The notes under the pieces: generated by a model
Databases searched by the model: none
Told to the model about the DNA's origin: nothing
What the model saw: only the letters and a program-made list of their open reading frames with translations
Assembly: GCA_014523515.1 (NCBI GenBank)
Contig: JAATVJ010000127.1
Coordinates: 1 to 6,165 of the forward strand
Length of the DNA: 6,165 nt
From: Nitrososphaerales archaeon TH1177
GTDB taxonomy: Archaea; Thermoproteota; Nitrososphaeria; Nitrososphaerales; Nitrososphaeraceae
Direction: 5' to 3'
Part shown: one piece after another, positions 1 to 6,046 of the stretch
Layout: every line of letters begins with the position of its first letter
How positions within the stretch are numbered: the first letter of the stretch is position 1
Program-made: the position numbers and the translations under genes

Positions 1-468
1 AATCCATTTATATGAAGGAAATTTCAAAAGTAACGATTTTTTTTTGGCCAGTTCAAAATTTTTGAATTCAAATCCAGGAATAACAGTACAACCTACTAAA
101 GTAAAGGATGATTTATCATTTACTTCTGCAGCGAACCAATTCCCTTCATTTATTACTAGCTGCAATTTTTCATCTTTGTCTAAATAATTACCTAGTGTTA
201 GAATCTTCAATTTCGAATTTTTTTCATTTATAATATAAATAGTTAAACTACTTCCAATAAAAAAGTGCCATATCTCATCGCCACCATGGATTTTATGGAA
301 TGCCGAAAAATCATTACCATCTAATAAATAGAATATACAAGTTGCTAGATTTCTATTTCCATGTTCTTTATATTTTTTTTTGGAAGTATAAATCTGTTTA
401 TAGTATCCACCTTCGATATGTCTTTCTAACCCTAACCTTTCAATCCAATATTGTGAATTATTATTCAT
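1..468 (-). CDS. DUF985 / cupin_5 family protein, C-terminus cut by window edge
   Basis: Reading the minus strand from the ATG at 468-466 gives 156 uninterrupted codons to the window edge, with no stop. The translation follows the DUF985 (cupin_5, yeast YML079w-like) pattern throughout: RLGLERHIEGGYY near the N-terminus (residues 11-23), ATCIFYLLDG (42-51), the core SAFHKIHGGDEIWHFFIGS (55-73), NEGNWFAAE (108-116) and GCTVIPGFEFKNFELA (126-141). H58, E65 and H68 sit where cupins usually bind a metal or ligand. Family members run to roughly 160-175 residues, so probably only a few C-terminal residues are missing. The family is a small beta-barrel of unsettled biochemical role, presumably cytoplasmic since no signal peptide is seen. 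A TATA-like element 23-32 nt upstream of the ATG suggests leaderless transcription. It diverges from the copper-oxidase operon, and nothing ties the two functionally. The family call is firm; the molecular function is unknown. Confidence 0.9.
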   Translation of the reverse strand, partial: MNNNSQYWIERLGLERHIEGGYYKQIYTSKKKYKEHGNRNLATCIFYLLDGNDFSAFHKIHGGDEIWHFFIGSSLTIYIINEKNSKLKILTLGNYLDKDEKLQLVINEGNWFAAEVNDKSSFTLVGCTVIPGFEFKNFELAKKKSLLLKFPSYKWI

Positions 469-490
469 ATATATTTCAAAAAAAATACAA

Positions 491-500
491 GTATATCTAA
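491..500 (-). promoter_or_regulatory. Candidate TATA box of the DUF985 gene
   Basis: On the minus strand these bases read TTAGATATAC, centred about 27 nt upstream of the ATG at 468. Archaeal TATA boxes lie about 25-27 nt before the transcription start, so the transcript would begin at or within a few bases of the ATG. No Shine-Dalgarno motif is visible before this ATG, consistent with a leaderless message. In such AT-rich DNA TATA-like strings are common; the spacing is the main support. Confidence 0.45.
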
Positions 501-656
501 ATAATTAATTTTGGTTTTTTTACGTTATATTACAAGTGCTTCTTTTATTTTGCTAGATACCTTCTTAACTATTTTTTTTCTATAAATCAAGTACAAAGAT
601 GACGCAAAAGAAGATTGAAATTTTTTGAAATTATTTTACATTGATAAAGTAAATCT

Positions 657-670
657 AAATATATAAAAAA
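657..670 (+). promoter_or_regulatory. Possible second, distal TATA box of the operon
   Basis: AAATATATAAAAAA contains a good archaeal TATA core (TATATAAA at 660-667). Transcription would be expected to start near 689-691, inside the palindrome at 682-697. It would give the operon a leader of about 135 nt, or a separate short RNA. Support is motif and spacing only. Confidence 0.3.
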
Positions 671-681
671 ACTATATTTTA

Positions 682-697
682 AAAGTTAATTAACTTT
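682..697. promoter_or_regulatory. Perfect 16-bp palindrome, possible operator
   Basis: AAAGTTAATTAACTTT is its own reverse complement, with no mismatch and no spacer. It covers the start point predicted from the TATA box at 657-670, where a dimeric regulator could block initiation. It lies about 96 nt upstream of the proximal TATA box at 793. Short AT-only palindromes arise by chance in such DNA, although 16 bp containing two GC pairs is longer than usual. Confidence 0.3.
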
Positions 698-792
698 GCA
701 ACATTTTAGATGTAAATCTTCCAATTAAATATGCTAATTCATTTTCTATGTTCATTATTAGGTTACATTCCTTTTTAACTTTTAATCCATCG

Positions 793-800
793 TTATATAT
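793..800 (+). promoter_or_regulatory. TATA box of the copper-oxidase operon (leaderless start)
   Basis: TTATATAT is centred about 27 nt before the ATG at 824, the usual archaeal distance from TATA box to transcription start. It therefore predicts a transcript beginning at the ATG. This favours the ATG at 824 over the in-frame TTG at 809, which would lie upstream of the RNA 5' end. No Shine-Dalgarno motif precedes either codon. Confidence 0.55.
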
Positions 801-823
801 TCGAATTTTTGCTTTTTTTTTCA

Positions 824-1912
824 ATGATTTATTATCGGTCTTATCCTATTTTATTGAGTGCTATTTTAGCTTCAATAATTGTTTTGGGAAATTTAGGCCA
901 GGTATTTGATTCTGTTTATGCACAATATCAAGAAAAATCTGGATATCCAACTTATCCATATCCTGTTCTTCATAAAATTGACATGTCTGTGCATAAAATT
1001 GAAAAACCTGGCGGAGGGGGAGATCTATATGGATACAAAGTAGATCTACATCAACTTTTTGACCCCAAAACTAATGAATTTCTAAATGACATAACAGAAA
1101 GATATTCCGACGAAGCTACTATTCCAGGACCTACTTTACTAATTAAAGAAGGTGACTCTGTTGAAGTAACTTTCACCAATCCAACGGATACAGGAGCACC
1201 AGGTATGGTTTCAATACATATTCATGGTATTCATTATTCAGTTGCAAGTGATGGAACTTTAGAAGTTCTAAATGGATATGGTGACGAAGGTGTTCAGCCT
1301 GGAGAGTCAATTAGATATCATTGGACAGCAGGTCCAGGAACAGCAGGTTCATGGCCATATCATGATCATACTCTAGGTCTCAGTTTAGGTCATAGTGAAG
1401 CACCTGGAACATATATGAATGGAGCAGAAACCATTGGATTATTTGGAACCATTATAATTGATAATCACAGTGGAAAAACAGTTGCATTAATTGATGACAC
1501 ACCTACCAAAATTGATATAGAAGATATTTCAAAGGATGTTGCTTGTTATTTAACAGATGATGCTTTTTGGTGTAATGAAATAGATTATAAAAATTATGCT
1601 AAGCGAACAGCATTATGGGAAAATCCGAATATTGGTTTGAAGGACGGTGAATTAATAAGATTTAATCTAATTGCTTTGGGAAATGATTTTCACAAGTTCA
1701 TCTTGACTGGCTACAAATGGTTAGAACCTGGTACAAACAAAATAGTTAGCGAAAAGAGATTTGGTCCGTTGGAAAATCATGTATTTACAATTCAAGGCAA
1801 AAATGGATATGCTGAATATCGTGATGTTATTACTTCTCATCTATTATCTGGTATGAAGGGAGGTTTTGTCGTCGATGATTTTGGACAAAGCATTCCGGGT
1901 AAACACCCATAA
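824..1912 (+). CDS. Exported two-domain multicopper oxidase, domain 1 ligands intact, domain 2 site lost (subunit 'alpha')
   Basis: A 362-residue protein; the ATG at 824 is preferred over TTG 809 because of the TATA box spacing. A signal peptide covers residues 1-34, with likely cleavage after VYA. Domain 1 (about 70-215) opens with the MCO signature IPGPTLLIKEGD and carries HIHGIH (H132, H134) and YHDH (H180, H182), the two HxH pairs that domain 1 gives to the type 2/3 trinuclear copper cluster. Domain 2 (about 217-350) keeps the fold signatures WLEPGT and SGMKGGF, but its ligands are gone. Aligned to its neighbour, the HLH pair reads I293-L-T295 and HCH reads R333-D334-V335, which removes the type 1 cysteine; H290, H339 and M344 survive. 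C241 and C250 could form a disulfide. Alone it cannot build a canonical trinuclear or type 1 site. The next gene starts 24 nt downstream and carries exactly the missing ligands, so I infer a partner subunit. Substrate unknown. Confidence 0.9.
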   Translation: MIYYRSYPILLSAILASIIVLGNLGQVFDSVYAQYQEKSGYPTYPYPVLHKIDMSVHKIEKPGGGGDLYGYKVDLHQLFDPKTNEFLNDITERYSDEATIPGPTLLIKEGDSVEVTFTNPTDTGAPGMVSIHIHGIHYSVASDGTLEVLNGYGDEGVQPGESIRYHWTAGPGTAGSWPYHDHTLGLSLGHSEAPGTYMNGAETIGLFGTIIIDNHSGKTVALIDDTPTKIDIEDISKDVACYLTDDAFWCNEIDYKNYAKRTALWENPNIGLKDGELIRFNLIALGNDFHKFILTGYKWLEPGTNKIVSEKRFGPLENHVFTIQGKNGYAEYRDVITSHLLSGMKGGFVVDDFGQSIPGKHP

Positions 1913-1923
1913 CCTAACTTAAT

Positions 1924-1929
1924 GGAGGT
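1924..1929 (+). promoter_or_regulatory. Shine-Dalgarno motif that fixes the start of the second gene
   Basis: GGAGGT lies 7 nt before the ATG at 1937, a normal spacing. It overlaps the earlier in-frame ATG at 1922 and nearly touches the one at 1931, so neither of those can use it. A ribosome-binding site at this internal gene but not at the leaderless first gene is a common archaeal operon pattern. Confidence 0.75.
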
Positions 1930-1936
1930 CATGAAA

Positions 1937-4900
1937 ATGAATAAATTATTTAAAAATATAATCATGGGGATTTTTGCCGTAATTTTATTAACTTCCACTT
2001 TAACATTGGGAGTGCAAAACGGTATCAATACTCCAAATATTGAAAAAAACAATGATAATAACGAAAATAATCTTAAAGGAAGTCAACATCCAATTGTACA
2101 AATAGCAGAGGCAGTTAAAGAAATTCCTAATGAAGGAAATTATAAAGGATATATTCAGGAAAAGAATTATGCTAAAGAAAAAGAACTAGAACGAGAACAA
2201 CAACAAAAAATACAATATAATTCTCTTGAAACAACATCAGAATATGGAAAAGTAAATGAAGTAACGATCAAGGCAGAAAAGTTACCAAACGGTCAATATG
2301 CATATAGAATGTTAGAACATATCCTCATAGATGGTCAATCTCAGGAGGACCTTACAAAGCGATATCCAACTATTCCGACTATTCCTGGGCCATCAATTGA
2401 AATTAATCAAAATGATTTGCTAATTCTTCATTCAATAGATGAAAATGAAGAGCAAAAAACTCAAAGAATAGAACCTAAAGAAATAGGATCATTTGAGTAT
2501 TTTGGAGATAGATTTAGGACACTCGGATTGTTTGGTGCAATAATAGTAAACCCAATAGATAAAGTTCCAGCTCAACTTGATGGTAAGGTAGTAAGCGTCG
2601 ATGTAAATACCTTAGACAAACAATATGTATTATTTATGGTAGGATCAACTTTCTGGGGACAAGAGATAGATCAAAATCATAATCAAAGACCATTGTGGAC
2701 AAATCCAAAACTTGGTGCCGATCTTAATCAATTGGTACGTTTCCATATACTTGGCGCAGCTCATCAACATACATTCCATCTCCATGCACATAGATGGCTC
2801 GATCCAGGAACAACAGATATTATTGATACAAAATTGATTCAGCCAAAGTCATCACATTGGTTTATAGTAGAAGCAGGGGATAGAGTAGGTCCAGGAGATT
2901 GGCAATACCATTGTCATGTATTTGCTCATATGGAAGCAGGCATGATGGGGACATTTTCTGTTGGAAAGGTAGGCAGTAATACTGAAAGTATTGCAGGTCC
3001 AGGACCTAGTGTAACAGGAGGACCAACAGAACAACAAGAACAAGGTAACTTTATTACATTTGATATTAGTGATGAACCCGGTCAATGGTTTAGAAATGTA
3101 GGTGGTCCAGTGAGGGTGAATGGTCAAGAAGTTGATTATGCAACAAGTTCTCTAGGAATTGTAAAACCTGGAGGAACAGCCCATTTTATAATGTCAAGTA
3201 CTAACACTGTACATACAATATCGAGCCTACTTTGGCCTTCAGGGGCTCCCAATATGCCATTTGATCAAATGACTGCATATCGAGGAGGCGCAATGGTACA
3301 ACTAGAAAAACCTGGCTTGTACGTCTTTACATGTAAAATACATCCGTATATGCTTGGAGGTATGATTGTAGACGATCCCTCAACTAATGGATATGATATA
3401 GGAGAGAAACTTAGTTTAAGTGCTGGCGGAGAATTGGATCCTATTAATGAAATAGGTGAAATTAATCAAGATGCAATAGGTACCGCCTTGGCACTTTTGA
3501 GGACGTTCTTTGTGGCAAATAATCCTTCTAATTGGATAGACTATAACATACCAACATGGAATCCAAAATTCCCAAGTATTCCTATTAACTTTGGAGGTAT
3601 AGAAGACAATCTTCAAGATTTACTCTTATTAGATACTGTTGGTGGAGGTGAAGATTCTATTGACTTAAATGAACTTCGATATACAGAACTACAAATTCCG
3701 GAAGAAGCAGGAGTCGGTGAAGTATGGATTGATACCCAATTTGAAAAAACAGCTCAAAAAGGAAAACCAGGAACTGCTACTAGAGTCAATGTAGAGAATT
3801 GGAATGTAGAAAGAAAAGTATCCCTCCCTGATATTAATATGAACAATCCGCATAACATATGGAGTGATCGTGAACAAGAAATAATCTATCAAACACAATG
3901 GTTCGACAACATGCTTACTGCCTTTGATAGAGAGACAGGTCAATTACTCGATAATATACGTGTAGGCGATGCGCCCTCTCATGTAATGACAAATCCAGCA
4001 AACGATTTGTTATATGTGACTTTAAGTGGAGAACAAGGGATAGCAGAACTGAAATTCAACAAAGAGAATAGTAAATTTGAAATGCTAAGAATAATACCTC
4101 TACAAGACGCAGCACAATATCCAACACATCCTGATGCTCACTGGATCTCCTCTGACGGAAGCAAGATGATAACACCAAATCATTTCACGGATGATGTCAC
4201 TATTTATGACTACAATGATTATTCTATTGATTCACTAGAAGGCGAAGCTATTGATTCCCTAGAAGGCGAAGACGAAGTAGGAAAAATTCAATCTAGAACT
4301 TATACAGCGAAAATGCCTATTGCTACAGGTATGATGCCCGACGGAAAGACTGCTTATGTTACTAATTTTCTATCAAGTTCAATATCTGTAGTCAACATGG
4401 ATTCAGGGAAAGTTATAGATGAAATAGATTTAGCAGATTATGGACATGCTTTACCAATTCAGACTCCAGTCAGTCCAAATGGCGAATATATGGTAACTGC
4501 TAACACTTTAACTGGAAGTATTGCAATTACGGATACAGTAGATAAAAATGGTAAAATGATTAATAAAATAGTCACAAGTCTTGAATGCGATCCGGGATGT
4601 CATGGAGTCACCTTTGGAGCAAAGAAAGATGGTGGATATTATGCATATGTATCAAGCAAATTCTCCAATAGACTGATTGTAGTCGACGTAGACCCTAATA
4701 ATGATGGAGATCCTATAGATGCTAGAATTGCGGGAAGTGTAATATTATCCGGTGACTATGGAAATCTTAATGAACCATTGTTTGAAACAGATGACGAAAT
4801 AACTCAGTATGAGGGTATGGGAGGTCAAGGAGTATATGCAATTCCCAATGTATATCCAGGCTGGGTATCCAATTTGGATTTATCTTGGGATTTAACTCCA

Positions 4901-5356
4901 GAACAAAGAGATCCATTAAAAGCATTTGATAATGATCAAGAACAGCTCGAGCAACAAGAAATACAGCAACAAGAAATACAGCAACAAGAAATACAGCAAC
5001 AAGAACTAGAGCAACAAGAAATACAGCAACAAGAACTAGAGCAACAAGAAATACAGCAACAAGAACTAGAGCAATTGGAGCAATACCAATATCAACAACA
5101 ACTAGAATCAGTTCAACCAATGCAATCAAGCAATAATGATGTAGCAACCGCTACCGACAATGGGGATAACATGCCGACAATACAACAACAACAAAAAGAA
5201 ACTACAACCTCGCCGAGTATAGAAGAAAGAATAGCCCAAATACAACAACAATCAATCAATCAAGCAATAGCTCCAAAACCGATAGAGGAAAATGTAGACC
5301 CATATTTGGAGCAAGCAGGTAATATTATTTCAATGCTGCCAATTCCCTATCCATAA
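1937..5356 (+). CDS. Exported fusion protein: degenerate MCO domain 1, intact MCO domain 2, blue-copper domain, beta-propeller, Gln-rich tail (subunit 'beta')
   Basis: A 1139-residue protein; the start is set by GGAGGT at 1924-1929. A hydrophobic signal segment covers residues 5-25. Residues 105-205 are an MCO domain 1 that still has IPGPSIEI and LGLFGAIIVN, but these lie about 57 residues closer together than in the upstream protein, and both HxH pairs are absent. Residues 215-343 are a complete domain 2: HTFHLHAH (H278, H281, H283, H285) and HCHVFAHMEAGM (H325, C326, H327, H331, M336), giving type 1 plus half of the trinuclear site. Residues 369-481 form a third cupredoxin with H426 and CKIHPYM (C466, H469, M472), like amicyanin. 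Residues 585-980 form a YVTN-like propeller with six recognisable blades and histidines H639, H682, H735 and H889. The tail (995-1139) is Gln-rich with eight pentapeptides. No C-terminal membrane anchor is seen. It probably acts outside the cell with the upstream subunit. It is not N2O reductase: domain order differs and the cupredoxin is not CuA. Confidence 0.9.
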   Translation: MNKLFKNIIMGIFAVILLTSTLTLGVQNGINTPNIEKNNDNNENNLKGSQHPIVQIAEAVKEIPNEGNYKGYIQEKNYAKEKELEREQQQKIQYNSLETTSEYGKVNEVTIKAEKLPNGQYAYRMLEHILIDGQSQEDLTKRYPTIPTIPGPSIEINQNDLLILHSIDENEEQKTQRIEPKEIGSFEYFGDRFRTLGLFGAIIVNPIDKVPAQLDGKVVSVDVNTLDKQYVLFMVGSTFWGQEIDQNHNQRPLWTNPKLGADLNQLVRFHILGAAHQHTFHLHAHRWLDPGTTDIIDTKLIQPKSSHWFIVEAGDRVGPGDWQYHCHVFAHMEAGMMGTFSVGKVGSNTESIAGPGPSVTGGPTEQQEQGNFITFDISDEPGQWFRNVGGPVRVNGQEVDYATSSLGIVKPGGTAHFIMSSTNTVHTISSLLWPSGAPNMPFDQMTAYRGGAMVQLEKPGLYVFTCKIHPYMLGGMIVDDPSTNGYDIGEKLSLSAGGELDPINEIGEINQDAIGTALALLRTFFVANNPSNWIDYNIPTWNPKFPSIPINFGGIEDNLQDLLLLDTVGGGEDSIDLNELRYTELQIPEEAGVGEVWIDTQFEKTAQKGKPGTATRVNVENWNVERKVSLPDINMNNPHNIWSDREQEIIYQTQWFDNMLTAFDRETGQLLDNIRVGDAPSHVMTNPANDLLYVTLSGEQGIAELKFNKENSKFEMLRIIPLQDAAQYPTHPDAHWISSDGSKMITPNHFTDDVTIYDYNDYSIDSLEGEAIDSLEGEDEVGKIQSRTYTAKMPIATGMMPDGKTAYVTNFLSSSISVVNMDSGKVIDEIDLADYGHALPIQTPVSPNGEYMVTANTLTGSIAITDTVDKNGKMINKIVTSLECDPGCHGVTFGAKKDGGYYAYVSSKFSNRLIVVDVDPNNDGDPIDARIAGSVILSGDYGNLNEPLFETDDEITQYEGMGGQGVYAIPNVYPGWVSNLDLSWDLTPEQRDPLKAFDNDQEQLEQQEIQQQEIQQQEIQQQELEQQEIQQQELEQQEIQQQELEQLEQYQYQQQLESVQPMQSSNNDVATATDNGDNMPTIQQQQKETTTSPSIEERIAQIQQQSINQAIAPKPIEENVDPYLEQAGNIISMLPIPYP
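4224..4271 (+). repeat. Tandem duplication of 24 nt inside the propeller
   Basis: Two adjacent 24-nt units (4224-4247 and 4248-4271) differ at one base. They encode SIDSLEGE and AIDSLEGE, residues 763-778 of the large protein. The copy is in frame and sits in an acidic loop between the third and fourth recognisable blades, so it should be tolerated structurally. Near identity at DNA level points to a recent event. Confidence 0.85.
4952..5071 (+). repeat. Eight 15-nt repeats encoding QQEIQ / QQELE
   Basis: The array is exactly 120 nt, eight units of 15 nt. Type A is CAACAAGAAATACAG (QQEIQ) and type B is CAACAAGAACTAGAG (QQELE). The order is A A A B A B A B, so the last six units are three identical 30-nt AB modules. 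Identity at DNA level within each type indicates recent expansion by slippage or unequal exchange. The array lies in the C-terminal tail of the large fusion protein, after the propeller. The five-residue period does not match a heptad coiled coil. Confidence 0.95.
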
Positions 5357-5363
5357 TTTTTTT
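5357..5363 (+). terminator. T-run terminator of the copper-oxidase operon
   Basis: Seven T residues follow the TAA stop directly, and after a C and a few more bases an A run (TTAAAAAAAG) follows. Archaeal RNA polymerase terminates at T-rich stretches without needing a strong hairpin, so this is a natural 3' end. The T and A runs could pair weakly, but the stem would be all A-U. Confidence 0.5.
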
Positions 5364-5616
5364 CTTATTAAAAAAAGATTTTGATATGTAATCTCCGCAA
5401 TAAATCAATTTGTCATTTTTAAATTTAAATATCAATCACTATGAGAAACCTGCTTAGACTGTAAAATTTTATATGAGAATAGTATATATATTTTTATAAT
5501 TTGATAAAAAAATTCTAATATCACTCAAACTTTCAAGTTGTATAATTTTTGTCTTTTCTAGATTCAAATATTATTTATTTCTTGATATTATAAAATATCT
5601 TATCCTACAAGCAAAG

Positions 5617-5770
5617 ATGAATATATATATTCTTATTTTGAGCATTCATAACTCAGCAATGGCAGAGAAATACATCGCTCTTTGAAATGAAAAAAACGAT
5701 GAAGTTCATCTTAGCTTATTAAACTATTTTATTTCTCAATGAAAAGTTACTTGTAAGAACGATGTTTTTT
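5617..5770 (+). ncRNA. Speculative small transcript or leaderless micro-ORF
   Basis: TTATAAAATA at 5588-5597 is centred about 25 nt before an ATG at 5617, and a T7 run ends at 5770, so the stretch has a possible promoter and terminator about 150 nt apart. From the ATG a 22-codon frame runs to TGA at 5683-5685 (MNIYILILSIHNSAMAEKYI, then two more residues). Inside lies a perfect odd palindrome, GATGAAGTTCATC at 5698-5710, which could form a small hairpin. No RNA family is recognised. All three signals are cheap in AT-rich DNA. Confidence 0.15.
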
Positions 5771-5834
5771 TCGAATTTTATTCTATTATACTATTACAAT
5801 ATTATGTAATTGTCTTATTGTCACTTCCTTTTAG

Positions 5835-5854
5835 TTTCTTTCTTTCTTTCTTTC
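5835..5854 (+). repeat. (TTTC)5 microsatellite
   Basis: Five perfect TTTC tetranucleotides lie in non-coding DNA. Such tracts can vary in copy number by slippage. No gene or promoter is near enough to suggest a phase-variation switch. Confidence 0.9.
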
Positions 5855-5960
5855 TATTTTATTTAATATCATAAAATAATCGATAAAAGATTTAGATATA
5901 ATTTACTACTACCCAGATACGTATAATTTACCTTTTTCCTAAAATTATTTGTACATTTTG

Positions 5961-5997
5961 AACCATTTTAAATATTTGTTATTCAAAACCATTTTAA
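5961..5997 (+). repeat. 11-nt direct repeat, AACCATTTTAA
   Basis: Identical copies at 5961-5971 and 5987-5997 are spaced 26 nt start to start, about two and a half helical turns. The role is unknown; the repeat may be chance in AT-rich DNA. Confidence 0.6.
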
Positions 5998-6046
5998 TTC
6001 AGAGATCTACTTTAGAAATTTCAGAAGAATAAATAAATGTATTATT

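Larger units (their letters stand above)
469..823. other. Divergent intergenic region, 355 nt, no gene seen
   Basis: This AT-rich stretch separates the minus-strand DUF985 gene from the plus-strand copper-oxidase operon. It holds a candidate TATA box for each gene (491-500 minus, 793-800 plus), another plus-strand TATA-like string at 657-670 and a perfect 16-bp palindrome at 682-697. T runs lie at 515-521 and 572-579. The sequence ttgaaatt occurs twice, at 615-622 and 625-632. Only very short open frames occur, for example nine codons from 600, and none looks coding. Confidence 0.7.
5357..6046. other. Gene-poor AT-rich stretch, about 690 nt
   Basis: No convincing coding region is seen on either strand. 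It contains the operon T-run (5357-5363), a TATA-like string and possible short transcript (about 5588-5770), small palindromes at 5619-5632 and 5698-5710, a (TTTC)5 tract at 5835-5854 and an 11-nt direct repeat at 5961-5997. It lies between convergently oriented genes if the partial frame at the right edge is real. Confidence 0.65.

Noticed and set aside
300..500. Plus-strand open frame of 66 codons
   Set aside because: It lies antisense to the DUF985 gene, has a low-complexity composition and no homology features; the minus-strand cupin is unmistakable.
1837..2052. Minus-strand open frame across the junction of the two oxidase genes
   Set aside because: It overlaps the end of one real gene and the start and Shine-Dalgarno motif of the next, with no protein features of its own.
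824..3000. Copper nitrite reductase (NirK) as identity for either MCO
   Set aside because: Two complete HxH pairs in domain 1 of one protein and HLH plus HCH in domain 2 of the other form a laccase-type trinuclear set. NirK uses a three-His type 2 site and needs type 1 copper in domain 1, where the upstream protein has Asp instead of Cys.
3041..4876. Resemblance to nitrous oxide reductase (cupredoxin plus propeller)
   Set aside because: The domain order is reversed, the cupredoxin has a mononuclear C-x2-H-x2-M site rather than the CuA motif, and the blades do not show the full CuZ histidine set.
4767..5147. Long minus-strand open frame with a highly hydrophobic VALVLVAVFLV-like stretch
   Set aside because: It is the antisense reading of the CAACAAGAA repeat array and propeller end. 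The apparent membrane helix is an artefact of the repeat, and the plus strand has far stronger coding evidence.
5619..5632. GAATATATATATTC palindrome
   Set aside because: It is a simple TA alternation in AT-rich DNA and expected by chance.
5692..5730. C/D-box small RNA near ACGATGAAG
   Set aside because: The C box has a mismatch to RUGAUGA and no CUGA D box follows at suitable spacing.
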